Of a stretch of DNA of 64,000 nucleotides, positions 47,150 to 56,344 are shown one piece after another; within the stretch, counting starts at the first letter, position 1; each line of letters begins with the position of its first letter. The DNA comes from Candidatus Gastranaerophilales bacterium. GTDB taxonomy: Bacteria > Cyanobacteriota > Vampirovibrionia > Gastranaerophilales > Gastranaerophilaceae. The DNA is taken from contig CANRMD010000002.1 of NCBI GenBank assembly GCA_947631645.1, positions 29,727-93,726 on the forward strand, read 5' to 3'. The notes under the pieces were generated by a model, which saw nothing but the letters and a program-made list of their open reading frames with translations, did no database searches and had not been told where the DNA came from. The position numbers and the translations under genes were made by a program.

Positions 47150-49195
47150 CTAATGTGCATATTTTAATAAAGCATCTTTCGAGAGTAATTTGATAACATC
47201 AGAAGAAATATCTTTTCCTTTAGTTGTTAAAAATGTACCTGTTAAGGCGGGTTCAGGCAAGCTAATACCGAGTTCTTTTAACCTGAGCCAGTCATAAACT
47301 TTAGTTAAATAAGAATTATAACTTGCATAACTTTCAGGCGATAAACTTTTTATGGTTGAATATACATCAGCATATTTTGTATCTGCGGCAGTAATTTTTC
47401 CTTGCCTTATATCATAAGGAATATGTTCTATATCGGCAAAAGAATTTACTTCGGTACCTCTTAATTGAAGTTCGCCTAAACCTTGTGATGTATCATTAAA
47501 TTTATGTACTGTATTTAACTGAGTTGAAGTATATCCTGAATCTTTCATCGAACCTTTATTTTTTAATATCGCAGTTTTAGTTTCACAAGTAAAATTACCT
47601 TCCTTATCAACCTTATACTTTGGCTGAGCTTGTGCATATGCTTCATCAAATTTCGTAACAATAGTTAATTTATTTTTAGTTACATCTTCATAAACTCTGG
47701 CAATTTCTTCAAGCTGTGATTTTGTAAAGTATGATGAAATATCATCTCCATAGTTATTAAGTTCTGTTATATAGAATTTGTTATTATTTTTAATACCGTC
47801 GATAAGAGCTTCAAAAACTTCTTTATTTTGAGATTCTTTTAAAGAATCAATAACACTTGAGCTTAATTGTTTTAAAGAAGCTTGTGCGGTATCATCAAAA
47901 CCCGATAAATCACCTGATATATATTTAATAAAATCATCATAGGTATATCCTGAGTCCTTTAAACCTGCATTAATAATACTTCTTGATTGTTCGGGAGTCA
48001 GGCTTGTCATTTGTATTCTTGTACCGAGTCCGTCACCGATAGCATCGGTACATGCATCATCCGTTAAAGAATTCAGCTTCCCTTTTTTGAATTTACTAAG
48101 TAATTTATCAAAAGTAGATTCTTCACTTTTAGGTCTGCCAGTAATTTCTACATCATCACCAAATTGCTCTTTAATTTGCCGAGTAGCTTCATCAATATTT
48201 TGTTCATAACTTTTATGCAGGCGATCAGCTTGTTTTGATAAATCTTTAGTAATAGCTTTATATTGAGCTCTATATTGCAGCCCTGAACTTACTCCGCCCA
48301 TAACACCGCCGGCAAGAGCTCCGCCCGCAGCCGTTGTAATTGTTGCGGAAGCTAAATCACCAATATTAAATTGAACATCTTCTTCTAAAGCAGCTTCAAT
48401 TGTGTAATCACTCGCACCGGTAACGGCACCTGATATAGCACCGGCTTCAGCCCCTGCTATAGCACCCTTTTTTATAGTTTCTTTTAATGTTTGTTCGGCA
48501 ACCGTTTTGGCTGTAACAGTTGTTGCTCCTATACCCATCGTTGCAACAGATACCGCACCGTCAACAGCTCCCGTCAGTACATCTTTTGTAATTTGTTTCG
48601 CATCAAGAGCATCACCCGTTTTTTTGTTTGTTGCTCTGTCTAAAAACTTAATACCGGCTTTTGTTGCTCCGCCGACTGCCGCAGCTCCTGCCACAACTCC
48701 TAATGACAGTCCGCCTGTCAGAAAAGCCGAACCGACCACCGCTACCGCTGCAACCCCTGTTGCAATATTAGCTACTAAATTTACGGAATTTTTTTGTTTT
48801 TGTGAAAAACCTGAAATAATTGAATCAGCTTCTTCATAAGATATTTTGCCGTTTTTATAATCTTGTATCGCCTGTTCACATTTTTTTGTGCTTGAACCTA
48901 TACCTGTTATGCATTTTAACTTATTCCAAGCCGAACTAAATAATCCTTGTTCCTCTTTTACGGAACTTAATTTATTTTCTAAAAAATCAATATCCTGACC
49001 TTGAATATCTTTTTGAGTTTGAATATTTAAATCATTCAAAAGTATATCAATACCACTTTCATCTGAAATATTGTTCATTTCAAAAACAGACAGAGTTCCA
49101 TCTCCGTCAGAGTCATATTTGCTCAATTCAGGATTATTATACTTATACGTTTCTATATTTGAATTATTACTTACACCTTCAGTCATACTTATCAT
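47150..49195 (-). CDS. EF-hand protein with C-terminal RelA/SpoT-like synthetase domain; candidate effector
   Basis: 681 residues. A perfect calcium EF-hand loop is at 28-39 (DSDGDGTLSVFE). A helical part follows, then a Gly/Ala-rich hydrophobic region (about 135-305, several GAAAVGG-like stretches) resembling those preceding toxin domains in polymorphic toxins. Residues 340-600 match the (p)ppGpp synthetase motifs of RelA/SpoT in order: RPKS (354-357) with KLLSK, DGLGTRI (388-394, metal Asp), SGYTST (553-558), GELQLRG (574-580) and EH (590-591). The usual His after GYxS is not evident. No hydrolase domain and no signal peptide. Start could be Met1 or Met4; neither has a ribosome-binding site. 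Role as a nucleotide-pyrophosphokinase toxin is inference. Confidence 0.7.
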   Translation of the reverse strand: MISMTEGVSNNSNIETYKYNNPELSKYDSDGDGTLSVFEMNNISDESGIDILLNDLNIQTQKDIQGQDIDFLENKLSSVKEEQGLFSSAWNKLKCITGIGSSTKKCEQAIQDYKNGKISYEEADSIISGFSQKQKNSVNLVANIATGVAAVAVVGSAFLTGGLSLGVVAGAAAVGGATKAGIKFLDRATNKKTGDALDAKQITKDVLTGAVDGAVSVATMGIGATTVTAKTVAEQTLKETIKKGAIAGAEAGAISGAVTGASDYTIEAALEEDVQFNIGDLASATITTAAGGALAGGVMGGVSSGLQYRAQYKAITKDLSKQADRLHKSYEQNIDEATRQIKEQFGDDVEITGRPKSEESTFDKLLSKFKKGKLNSLTDDACTDAIGDGLGTRIQMTSLTPEQSRSIINAGLKDSGYTYDDFIKYISGDLSGFDDTAQASLKQLSSSVIDSLKESQNKEVFEALIDGIKNNNKFYITELNNYGDDISSYFTKSQLEEIARVYEDVTKNKLTIVTKFDEAYAQAQPKYKVDKEGNFTCETKTAILKNKGSMKDSGYTSTQLNTVHKFNDTSQGLGELQLRGTEVNSFADIEHIPYDIRQGKITAADTKYADVYSTIKSLSPESYASYNSYLTKVYDWLRLKELGISLPEPALTGTFLTTKGKDISSDVIKLLSKDALLKYAH

Positions 49196-49241
49196 GTCGG
49201 CATAAAAATTTTTAACTTTAGAAATTATAAATTTTTGTAAA

Positions 49242-51272
49242 CTACTTAAAACTCAGCCACATTGTTTCATAGGGCTTTAGTTTTATTATTAATTTTTTAT
49301 TTTCAACCTGAAATATCTTTTTTTCTTTTGTTATAAGTTCCGTCATTTCAACTTCATTATCTGAAAAATTAAACAAATTAGAATCTAATTCCGCATATAA
49401 TCTGTAATCCGACAAATTATTAACAATCAATATTTTATCAAATTTTCCCAATCTTAAATATGTAAATACCTGAGGTTTACTTGATTTAACTTCAATAAAA
49501 TCACCCCTTGACATTGTAGGGTAATTTTTTCTGACTTCTATAAGCCTTTTAACATTTTTGAATATTTTACCTTTAAAAGAATTAGGCATATCAATTGCCC
49601 TGTAAAATACATTACGCTGAATTGCATTTCTGTGAATATCTCTGCTGTCAAAATACGAAAGCATTTCAGCATCTTTATTTCTGCTTAACCTTTCTCTTAT
49701 TTTTGCCCAGCGTTTTGCATAAGAAAAATTATTCTGACTGCCGATTTCATCACCGTAATAAATAATGGGAATACCTTTTAAAGAAAGTAATATTGCAAAA
49801 GTCATATTAATACGGTCAACATTATTATCAAGGAAATTAGCCATTCTTCCGCTGACTCCGAAACCTTTTCTAAATTCAGCACCTTTGTCGGCTAATTCTT
49901 CAAAAATTAATTCTCTTGTTCTTTGGTTAACCATTTCAAGAGTCAATTCATCATGTACTCTTAAAAACATAGCCCAAGAAGCACTTTCGGGAATTTGCGG
50001 AGTCTTATTATGTATCTGCCAAAAGTATGAACTGTCTCCCGATACCACAGTAGCCCATATCGCGGGCATGTAAGGAAAATGATATGCAATCTGCATTTCA
50101 TTTGTTCTTGTTAATTCTTTTGTTTTATTGTCAATATTAACGTCTATTTTACGTTCCTGCCCGAAATAATTTATTACTTTTTTGGGAGGCTGGCATGCTT
50201 CAGCTTGCATAACGGAACGAGGTGCCGTTTCTTGTAAAAATGTACTTAAAATTTTAATAAGCTCGTGGGTTTTTGGGTTATTTTCACCTGTTGTTCCTTC
50301 CTCCTTTATTAAATACGGGATAGCGTCTAACCTGAATATATCAATTCCTAAATTTGCCCAAAAAGCGATAGTTTCAAGGTTATAATATAACACTTGAGGG
50401 TTTTGCCAATTTATATCAAGCTGAAAAGGATAAAAAGTATGATAAAAATAATAATCTTTTCCGTTGATAGTTTCTTTTCTGTAATGAGAATCGGTAATTT
50501 CAGGAAAAATCAAACGTCTTTTTGAGATTTTTCCGCTCGGCTCTTTGTATTCCGCAATATAACCGAGTTTTTCATCTTTATATACAGTCCTTTGAGGTTC
50601 GGTTTCGGAAACAACAAAATAATTTAATTTATCTAAATCACCCTTTTTCAGGCTTTCAAACCATTCATGTTTATCGGAAAAATGGTTCAAAACCAAATCT
50701 GCCTTAATTTTAAACCCTTGACGTTTAGCTTCGGTAATAAATTGAATAAACTCATTCATCCCGCCTAAATCTTTTCTTACATCTCTTGGGTTTTTAACAT
50801 CAAACCCCGCATCCAGCATAGGAGAATCTTCAAAAGGAAGCATATATATTGTCGTTACACCTAACGTTTTAAGATATCTGAGCATTTTAACCGATTTTTT
50901 AAATGTATTAGGGCTCATATCATCATCTACACCAAAACGATCAACGTAATACATATATATTATTTCGTCTTTATACCAGTCATCGGGACGGTTTAAATCT
51001 TCCTCTTTTAACTTGGGACTGCGTTTTAATCTTGTATCTTTTATTATTTTTAAAATATTTATATAGATTTCTTCAGTCTGATTTTCACCGTATACTTTTG
51101 TTATGGCTGATTTGAGTTGTTTTTCTACATCTTGTGAAACAATATTTTCGGTTTGAATTAAATCTATTATTTTTTCATTTGTTATAAGATGGGGAGCAGT
51201 AAAAGCAAATGCAGGTAATGAATAGCTTAATAATAAATTTAAAATTATTATTGATGAAATAATTTTTTTCAT
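49242..51272 (-). CDS. Secreted GH13 enzyme, trehalose-synthase-like
   Basis: 676 residues. A signal peptide (1-24, KKIISSIIILNLLLSYSLPA then AFA) is followed by about 75 helical residues, a TIM barrel (about 95-570) and a C-terminal beta domain. Catalytic residues are D316 (DIFRLDAIPY), E358 (MQAEACQPP) and H440-D441. LRVHDELTLEMV and EDSPMLDAGFDV are the pattern of trehalose synthase (maltose glucosyltransferase), which is normally cytoplasmic. It may act on maltose or maltodextrins in the periplasm; substrate unproven. Confidence 0.87.
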   Translation of the reverse strand: MKKIISSIIILNLLLSYSLPAFAFTAPHLITNEKIIDLIQTENIVSQDVEKQLKSAITKVYGENQTEEIYINILKIIKDTRLKRSPKLKEEDLNRPDDWYKDEIIYMYYVDRFGVDDDMSPNTFKKSVKMLRYLKTLGVTTIYMLPFEDSPMLDAGFDVKNPRDVRKDLGGMNEFIQFITEAKRQGFKIKADLVLNHFSDKHEWFESLKKGDLDKLNYFVVSETEPQRTVYKDEKLGYIAEYKEPSGKISKRRLIFPEITDSHYRKETINGKDYYFYHTFYPFQLDINWQNPQVLYYNLETIAFWANLGIDIFRLDAIPYLIKEEGTTGENNPKTHELIKILSTFLQETAPRSVMQAEACQPPKKVINYFGQERKIDVNIDNKTKELTRTNEMQIAYHFPYMPAIWATVVSGDSSYFWQIHNKTPQIPESASWAMFLRVHDELTLEMVNQRTRELIFEELADKGAEFRKGFGVSGRMANFLDNNVDRINMTFAILLSLKGIPIIYYGDEIGSQNNFSYAKRWAKIRERLSRNKDAEMLSYFDSRDIHRNAIQRNVFYRAIDMPNSFKGKIFKNVKRLIEVRKNYPTMSRGDFIEVKSSKPQVFTYLRLGKFDKILIVNNLSDYRLYAELDSNLFNFSDNEVEMTELITKEKKIFQVENKKLIIKLKPYETMWLSFK

Positions 51273-51275
51273 ATT

Positions 51276-52802
51276 TTAGCCTTTTTGGTTATAAAGGTTT
51301 TCAATAATGTTTAATCCGTTAAATATAGCTTTAATATTTGCCTGAACGGTACTTTCATCACAGGCTCTTGAAATAATTGTCTGCCCCGATGGGGTTTTAA
51401 AGTACATAATAGACATAGCGGAAGCATCTGAACCCATATTTAGTGCTTTTTGTTCATAATTTAAAAACTCACACTTGAAGCCTGCTTTTTGAATAGCTTT
51501 TATGCAAGCATCAACAGGGCCGTTTCCTGATATTTCAATATTAAATTCTTTTTCATTATAAAAGAAATTAAGTTTAACATTATCATGAGTAATTTTTTCA
51601 ACATTTGCAAGTCTGAAAGGCCCTTTAACATTAAGGACATTGTTATTATAAATGTCAATAATATTGCGAGTAGAGAGTTCTCCGATTTTTTCCGCGGTTT
51701 CTTTTGCAATAGGTGCAATTCTTGCCGCTTCCATAATAGTAATCGGATAACCCGCTTCCGTAATAATTTCAAATATTGCAGTTTTACCCGATTGAGAAGT
51801 AAAGCCGAGTTTTTCATCATCTTTTCTTCCTATTAAAGAAGGATGTATAGGTCTATAAGCACCTTTTTCCATATCTTTTGTTTTAATTGCACCGTCTTGA
51901 TGTATACCGCTTCTGTGTGCCAATGCATCAGGACCTATCAAAGGTGCTTTTTCATATATTTTTACACCCGACATATCAGACACCGTAAGAGCCAGTTCAT
52001 ATATTTTAGACAGATTTAACGGTACATTAACACCTGAATTATGCAAAGCAACTGCAACTTCATACATATTTGTATTTCCCGCACGCTCACCAAGTCCGTT
52101 TAAAGCACATTCCAATTGAATGGCACCGGCAAAATAGCTTTCTACGGTTACTGCTGTTGCCATGCCTAAGTCGTTATGATTGTGTACGGAAATTATTATA
52201 TCTTTTGGCAGTGCATTATATACTTTTTCCACCAGATTAATAAATTTTTTAGGACGTGTTCTTTCTACCGTATTAGGTAAATTAATAACATTTGCACCGG
52301 CATTTACTATTTCTTTAAGAGTGTCAATAACAAAATCTATATTCTCATGGCAATCACCAAAGTGTTCAACCGAAAATTGAACCTCACCATTTTGCCCCAT
52401 TAATTTTCTTGCATACTTTACAGCCTCTATTGCCTGATTTCTGACTTGTTCGGGGGTTTTATTTAAAACATATTGCATATTAAAAGGACTCATCGCAATA
52501 AAAGTATGAATTCTTTTTTTAGCGGCATCTTTTATAGACTCCGCCGCCTTATTGATATCGTTTTCCACACATCTTGCCAGTGCGGAAATAACAATATTGT
52601 CAGGAGCAATCCGAGCTAAATGCGAGCACGCTTCATAATCCATTTCGGAAGCTGCGGCAAAACCTACTTCCACTCCTTGAACCTTAAGTTCTGCAAGGTG
52701 GTTAAATATTATTTCTTTTTCCGCTGTATTCCATGGTTTTTTTAAAGACTGATTTCCGTCTCTTAAAGTAATATCGTAAAAAAACGGTTGTTTTTCTGCC
52801 AT
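51276..52802 (-). CDS. leuA: 2-isopropylmalate synthase
   Basis: Condenses acetyl-CoA with 2-oxoisovalerate, the first committed step of leucine synthesis. 508 residues. The HMGL-like barrel has ITLRDGNQS, metal ligands in SVHNHNDLGMA and LNGLGERAGNTN, and HRSGIHQDG. The C-terminal dimerised regulatory domain (about 395-508) usually binds leucine. AAAGG precedes the ATG. Divergent from purB; other leu genes are not here. Citramalate synthase and homocitrate synthase are related, but the motif set favours LeuA. Confidence 0.9.
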   Translation of the reverse strand: MAEKQPFFYDITLRDGNQSLKKPWNTAEKEIIFNHLAELKVQGVEVGFAAASEMDYEACSHLARIAPDNIVISALARCVENDINKAAESIKDAAKKRIHTFIAMSPFNMQYVLNKTPEQVRNQAIEAVKYARKLMGQNGEVQFSVEHFGDCHENIDFVIDTLKEIVNAGANVINLPNTVERTRPKKFINLVEKVYNALPKDIIISVHNHNDLGMATAVTVESYFAGAIQLECALNGLGERAGNTNMYEVAVALHNSGVNVPLNLSKIYELALTVSDMSGVKIYEKAPLIGPDALAHRSGIHQDGAIKTKDMEKGAYRPIHPSLIGRKDDEKLGFTSQSGKTAIFEIITEAGYPITIMEAARIAPIAKETAEKIGELSTRNIIDIYNNNVLNVKGPFRLANVEKITHDNVKLNFFYNEKEFNIEISGNGPVDACIKAIQKAGFKCEFLNYEQKALNMGSDASAMSIMYFKTPSGQTIISRACDESTVQANIKAIFNGLNIIENLYNQKG

Positions 52803-52821
52803 AGCTTTCCTTTAGCCTTTC

Positions 52822-52850
52822 TTGAACTCTTTATTGTGTTATTGTAAAAT
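52822..52850 (+). promoter_or_regulatory. Promoter of purB
   Basis: TTGAAC at 52822-52827, 17-base spacer, TAAAAT at 52845-52850, in the 72-base gap between divergent leuA and purB. AAGGAAG then precedes the purB ATG. Confidence 0.6.
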
Positions 52851-52874
52851 AAAATAATTGAAAAAGGAAGAAGC

Positions 52875-54167
52875 ATGATTGAAAGATATTCAAGAGAAGA
52901 AATGAAGCGAATTTGGGAGCTTAATTGTAAATTTAAATACTATCTTGATGTCGAATTGGCGGTATGCACAGCTTATAATAAGCTTGGAAAAATTCCTGAC
53001 AGTGCCCTTAAAGATATTACAGAAAAAGCTTCATTCTCCGTTGAACGTATTGACGAAATTGAAAAAGAAGTACGTCATGATGTTATTGCATTCCTGACAA
53101 ATGTTAACGAAAATGTCGGAGAAAATTCCCATTATATACATATGGGAATGACAAGTTCCGACGTTATAGATACAGCTTTAGCTCTTCAAATGAAAGACGC
53201 GGGCAAAATTATATTAAAAGATTTGGATGAAATTCATAAAACCGTTAAAGAAAAAGCAAAAGAACATAAAAATACAATATGTATCGGGCGTTCGCACGGG
53301 GTTCACGCAGAACCTATGACTTTTGGAGTTAAGCTTTGCGGATGGCTTGATTTATTTGAAAGAGCTAAAAGAAATTTTGAATATATTTTGGAAGAAGCAA
53401 GAGTCGGTCAAATATCGGGCCCCGTTGGAACTTATTCAAATATTGACCCGAAAATCGAAAAATTGGCTTGTGAAGCTTTAGGATTAAAACCTGCCACATT
53501 TTCAACCCAAGTTATTGCACGTGATATCCATGCCCGATATATACAGTCTTTGGCTGTTATTGCAAGCGTTATAGAACAAATTGCAGTTGAACTGAGACAT
53601 CTTCAAAGAACAGAAGTTTTAGAAGTTGAAGAAGGTTTCAGCTCTGGGCAAAAAGGTTCATCAGCTATGCCCCATAAGAAAAACCCTATTTCAGGTGAAA
53701 ATTTATCGGGACTTGCCCGTGTTGTAAGGTCTAATTCTATAGCTGCACTGGAAAATATTCCGCTTTGGCACGAGCGTGATATTTCACACTCAAGCGTTGA
53801 AAGAATTATTTTCCCCGATACAACAATTTTAATTGATTATATGTTGAACAGATTAAATGATACAATTAAAAATCTTGTTGTACATAAAGAAAATATGCTT
53901 AAAAATACTAATTTATTCGGCGGAATTGTATTTTCGCAGAAAGTCCTTTTAAGTCTTTGCGATAAAGGACTATTAAGAGAAGAAGCATATAAAATGGTTC
54001 AAAGGAATGCTCTTGACGCTTTTAATAACAACGGGAGTTTTCTAAATAATCTTTTAAGCGATAAAGAAGTTACTTCAATACTCAACGAAAAAGAGATAAA
54101 AGACTGCTTTAATATTGAAGACTATCTTAAGAATATTGAGGAAATATACAACAGATTTCATATTTAA
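52875..54167 (+). CDS. purB: Adenylosuccinate lyase
   Basis: Removes fumarate from SAICAR and adenylosuccinate in purine synthesis. 430 residues, the short bacterial form. The fumarase-superfamily signature is SSAMPHKKNPISGENL, with catalytic His in GRSHGVHAEP and in YIHMGMTSSDVIDTA. It starts MIERYSREEMKRIWE, typical of the family. It stands alone with its own promoter; the large inverted repeat 54204-54369 lies after its stop. Confidence 0.96.
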   Translation: MIERYSREEMKRIWELNCKFKYYLDVELAVCTAYNKLGKIPDSALKDITEKASFSVERIDEIEKEVRHDVIAFLTNVNENVGENSHYIHMGMTSSDVIDTALALQMKDAGKIILKDLDEIHKTVKEKAKEHKNTICIGRSHGVHAEPMTFGVKLCGWLDLFERAKRNFEYILEEARVGQISGPVGTYSNIDPKIEKLACEALGLKPATFSTQVIARDIHARYIQSLAVIASVIEQIAVELRHLQRTEVLEVEEGFSSGQKGSSAMPHKKNPISGENLSGLARVVRSNSIAALENIPLWHERDISHSSVERIIFPDTTILIDYMLNRLNDTIKNLVVHKENMLKNTNLFGGIVFSQKVLLSLCDKGLLREEAYKMVQRNALDAFNNNGSFLNNLLSDKEVTSILNEKEIKDCFNIEDYLKNIEEIYNRFHI

Positions 54168-54203
54168 TTTTTAAAACATATAAAAATAATAATAAAATTA
54201 ATA

Positions 54204-54369
54204 AAAAAATAAAAATATTATGAAAGCATATATGTAGTTTCGTGAGTTCATTTGCTGAAACAACATCAAAGCCTCGTCTGTTTGAGGGCTATGCCCGAGT
54301 TACGAGGCTTATGGTTGAAGCTAATGAAATAGAAACGAAATATCAGATTTCATAATATTTTTATTTTTT
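54204..54369. repeat. 166-bp element with perfect 22-bp terminal inverted repeats
   Basis: Arms at 54204-54225 and 54348-54369 are perfect inverted repeats (A/T-rich with a central TATTATGAAA) and extend further with small gaps. The 122-base interior is also largely palindromic: TTTCGT/ACGAAA, TTCATTTGCT against AGCTAATGAA, a perfect AAGCCTCGT/ACGAGGCTT, and an apical GGGC-TAT-GCCC. It lies between the convergent purB and SGNH genes. It could be a MITE-like element, a two-way terminator or a structured RNA; no coding frame is seen. Confidence 0.75.
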
Positions 54370-54407
54370 ATTTATTAACTATTTAATTATTGTTTATCAT
54401 TGTGAAA

Positions 54408-55382
54408 TTATAAATTTAATTTTTTAACAAGTTTTGGAACCAATAAGTCCCAAGCTTTTTCTGACGGGTGATATCCGTCTTGTACCGAATCTTCTGAATT
54501 ATACTTAAATTTTCTTCCTATCAAATCTTTACTATCTATAACAATAAAACCTTCTTTTTTTAAAACATCCCACATAAACGGCATTTCATAACCATCTTCC
54601 CAATTATTTTCCACGTTATATTTTAAAATTACAAACTTTATATTCGGGTAGCGTTTTTCTAATTGTTTTTTACTTTGTAAAAATAATTCATTTGCTAATA
54701 TAAATTTTTTATAATTATTTTCAATAGTCATTTTATTATTTTTTTTATCAATCAAATAAAAAATTTTTTTAATTAAAAAAGATCTAAATAAAAAGGACGG
54801 CATTTTTTTCAACTTTAAGTTATTATCTTTTAAAGTATAAAGTACAATACATCCGTTTGAAGATAAACTGTTAGGAAAAATGTTGCTGGTAAGTCTTTGA
54901 AGATGGGATGGGATATATACATAAATTACATATGGGGGGGGGTAAGAAGCAGAAGAAATATTTTTGTAAAATTTTTTATTGGAAAGAAAATAGTACATAT
55001 GTTGTATTCCGCATGCTTCAAGTGCATAATTGTATACATTTCTTTTTGTTAATTTTGATAATTTATAACTAAAAGTTTGATTATCTTCTAACATGGTTCC
55101 ATACGTAAAAGAACATCCAAAAAGTATAATCGGGGGTTTTTTATTATCATCAGAATTTGCAAAATTTTTCCTAAAATTTTTTTTTGACAAGTATTTTAAT
55201 GAACTAATAGTATATCCAATATTACCAAAAAGATAATTGCTGTATTTTCTAGGAGGATTTAAATTGTATTTATCCAGAGTAATATATGTTTTACAATCTT
55301 TTTTATATTGCAAATAATCAAAAGCAAAAAACATCATTAAACAAAATAAAATTATTATCAATATACTATATATTTTCTTCAT
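54408..55382 (-). CDS. SGNH-hydrolase-like membrane-anchored protein, copy 3, with poly-C tract
   Basis: 324 residues: an N-terminal transmembrane helix (about 4-22) then an extracytoplasmic SGNH/GDSL-like domain. Block I is ILFGCSFTYG with nucleophile S91; block V is QDGYHPSEKAW near 302-312 with the Asp/His pair. Such proteins remove or transfer acyl groups on surface sugars, or are inactive relatives. Codons for Tyr-Pro-Pro-Pro contain nine consecutive C (54942-54934), an exceptional run in this AT-rich DNA; one-base slippage would truncate the protein. Overlaps copy 2 by four bases. Confidence 0.82.
   Translation of the reverse strand: MKKIYSILIIILFCLMMFFAFDYLQYKKDCKTYITLDKYNLNPPRKYSNYLFGNIGYTISSLKYLSKKNFRKNFANSDDNKKPPIILFGCSFTYGTMLEDNQTFSYKLSKLTKRNVYNYALEACGIQHMYYFLSNKKFYKNISSASYPPPYVIYVYIPSHLQRLTSNIFPNSLSSNGCIVLYTLKDNNLKLKKMPSFLFRSFLIKKIFYLIDKKNNKMTIENNYKKFILANELFLQSKKQLEKRYPNIKFVILKYNVENNWEDGYEMPFMWDVLKKEGFIVIDSKDLIGRKFKYNSEDSVQDGYHPSEKAWDLLVPKLVKKLNL
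54934..54942. repeat. Homopolymer of nine G (nine C on the coding strand)
   Basis: The tract lies inside the third SGNH-like gene, about 55% along the coding sequence after the TAC codon of SASYPPPYVIYV. Its two paralogues have no such run at the aligned position (EVKAPKDVIYV and VPEPEYAIYV). It is a candidate slipped-strand contingency site. Confidence 0.8.
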
Positions 55383-56335
55383 TCTAATAATCCTTTATCA
55401 ATAATAAGCGGAACTAAAAGGTCCCAAGCTTTTTCAGACGGATGATTATTTTCTTTCATAATATACTTATCATTTTTTAAATCTTCCTTGGTTAAATCAT
55501 CCGTATTGATTACATTAAACCCGTTTTCTTTGAGTTTTCTTGTTAATTCGTCTTTATACAAAATATTATAATCATTATATAAGATAATTGTAAAATTAAT
55601 TTTTTTATTCCATCGTTTTTCCATCTCTTTTCTGCTTTGAATAAAATAAAAAACTGCCATATCAACAATTTTATCTTTGTTTTTTGGATTATTGACATAA
55701 TTAAATGCCCAAATATGGTTCAAATGTTTAGCAAGATATGTAGATTTAATAAAATTAAAAATTATACCGTCATAATTATCCAAAATTAATTTATTGTTTT
55801 TTAAACGGTAGTGAGGCATATCAAAAATATCCAAAACATCAAAATAATATAATAAAGACCGAATCCAATGATGACTAATCATAACATAAATTACATCTTT
55901 AGGAGCTTTAACTTCATTATATAAAGCATCAGAAGTAGTTTGAAAATACATAAAAGGGAAACCGGCTCCCGGGAGAGCTCTGTTATAAACAGGTCTTTGA
56001 GTCAGTTTTGAAAGTTTATAACTAAATGTTTGATTAGGTTCTAAATATTGCCCGTAAGCGTACGAACATCCGAAAATAACAATAGGAGGTTTAGTATATT
56101 CTTCTCCTACAGGGGCTCTGCCTTCATATATATTATTACCACCTTTAAAATACCCGTTTAATTTTTCCATATACGGCGGATGAAAGGACATATACTTGAA
56201 GCCTTGAATAGGAGTTGATTTTGGATGGTCATTATAAAAAATTTCTGTATAGTGTCTATAAATTCCGTAATCAATAAGAAAAAATAAACCTATAATAAAA
56301 ATGATATTAATAATTATTATAAAAATTTTTTTCAA
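55379..56335 (-). CDS. SGNH-hydrolase-like membrane-anchored protein, copy 2
   Basis: 318 residues, same layout: N-terminal helix (about 4-23), IFGCSYAYG with S91, and NNHPSEKAWDLL near the C-terminus. Block V has Asn-Asn-His rather than the Asp-x-x-His of copy 3, so the catalytic Asp is altered or shifted. The shared pattern QTFSYKLSKLTQRPVYNRAL links it to copies 1 and 3. Starts 9 bases after copy 1. Cell-surface role inferred only from anchor and fold. Confidence 0.82.
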   Translation of the reverse strand: MKKIFIIIINIIFIIGLFFLIDYGIYRHYTEIFYNDHPKSTPIQGFKYMSFHPPYMEKLNGYFKGGNNIYEGRAPVGEEYTKPPIVIFGCSYAYGQYLEPNQTFSYKLSKLTQRPVYNRALPGAGFPFMYFQTTSDALYNEVKAPKDVIYVMISHHWIRSLLYYFDVLDIFDMPHYRLKNNKLILDNYDGIIFNFIKSTYLAKHLNHIWAFNYVNNPKNKDKIVDMAVFYFIQSRKEMEKRWNKKINFTIILYNDYNILYKDELTRKLKENGFNVINTDDLTKEDLKNDKYIMKENNHPSEKAWDLLVPLIIDKGLLE

Positions 56336-56344
56336 AATCCGTTC

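Noticed and set aside
54204..54369. Reading the long palindrome as 6S RNA or another known RNA
   Set aside because: Rod shape and size fit loosely, but no conserved 6S bubble sequence or other family signature was found; reported only as an inverted-repeat element.
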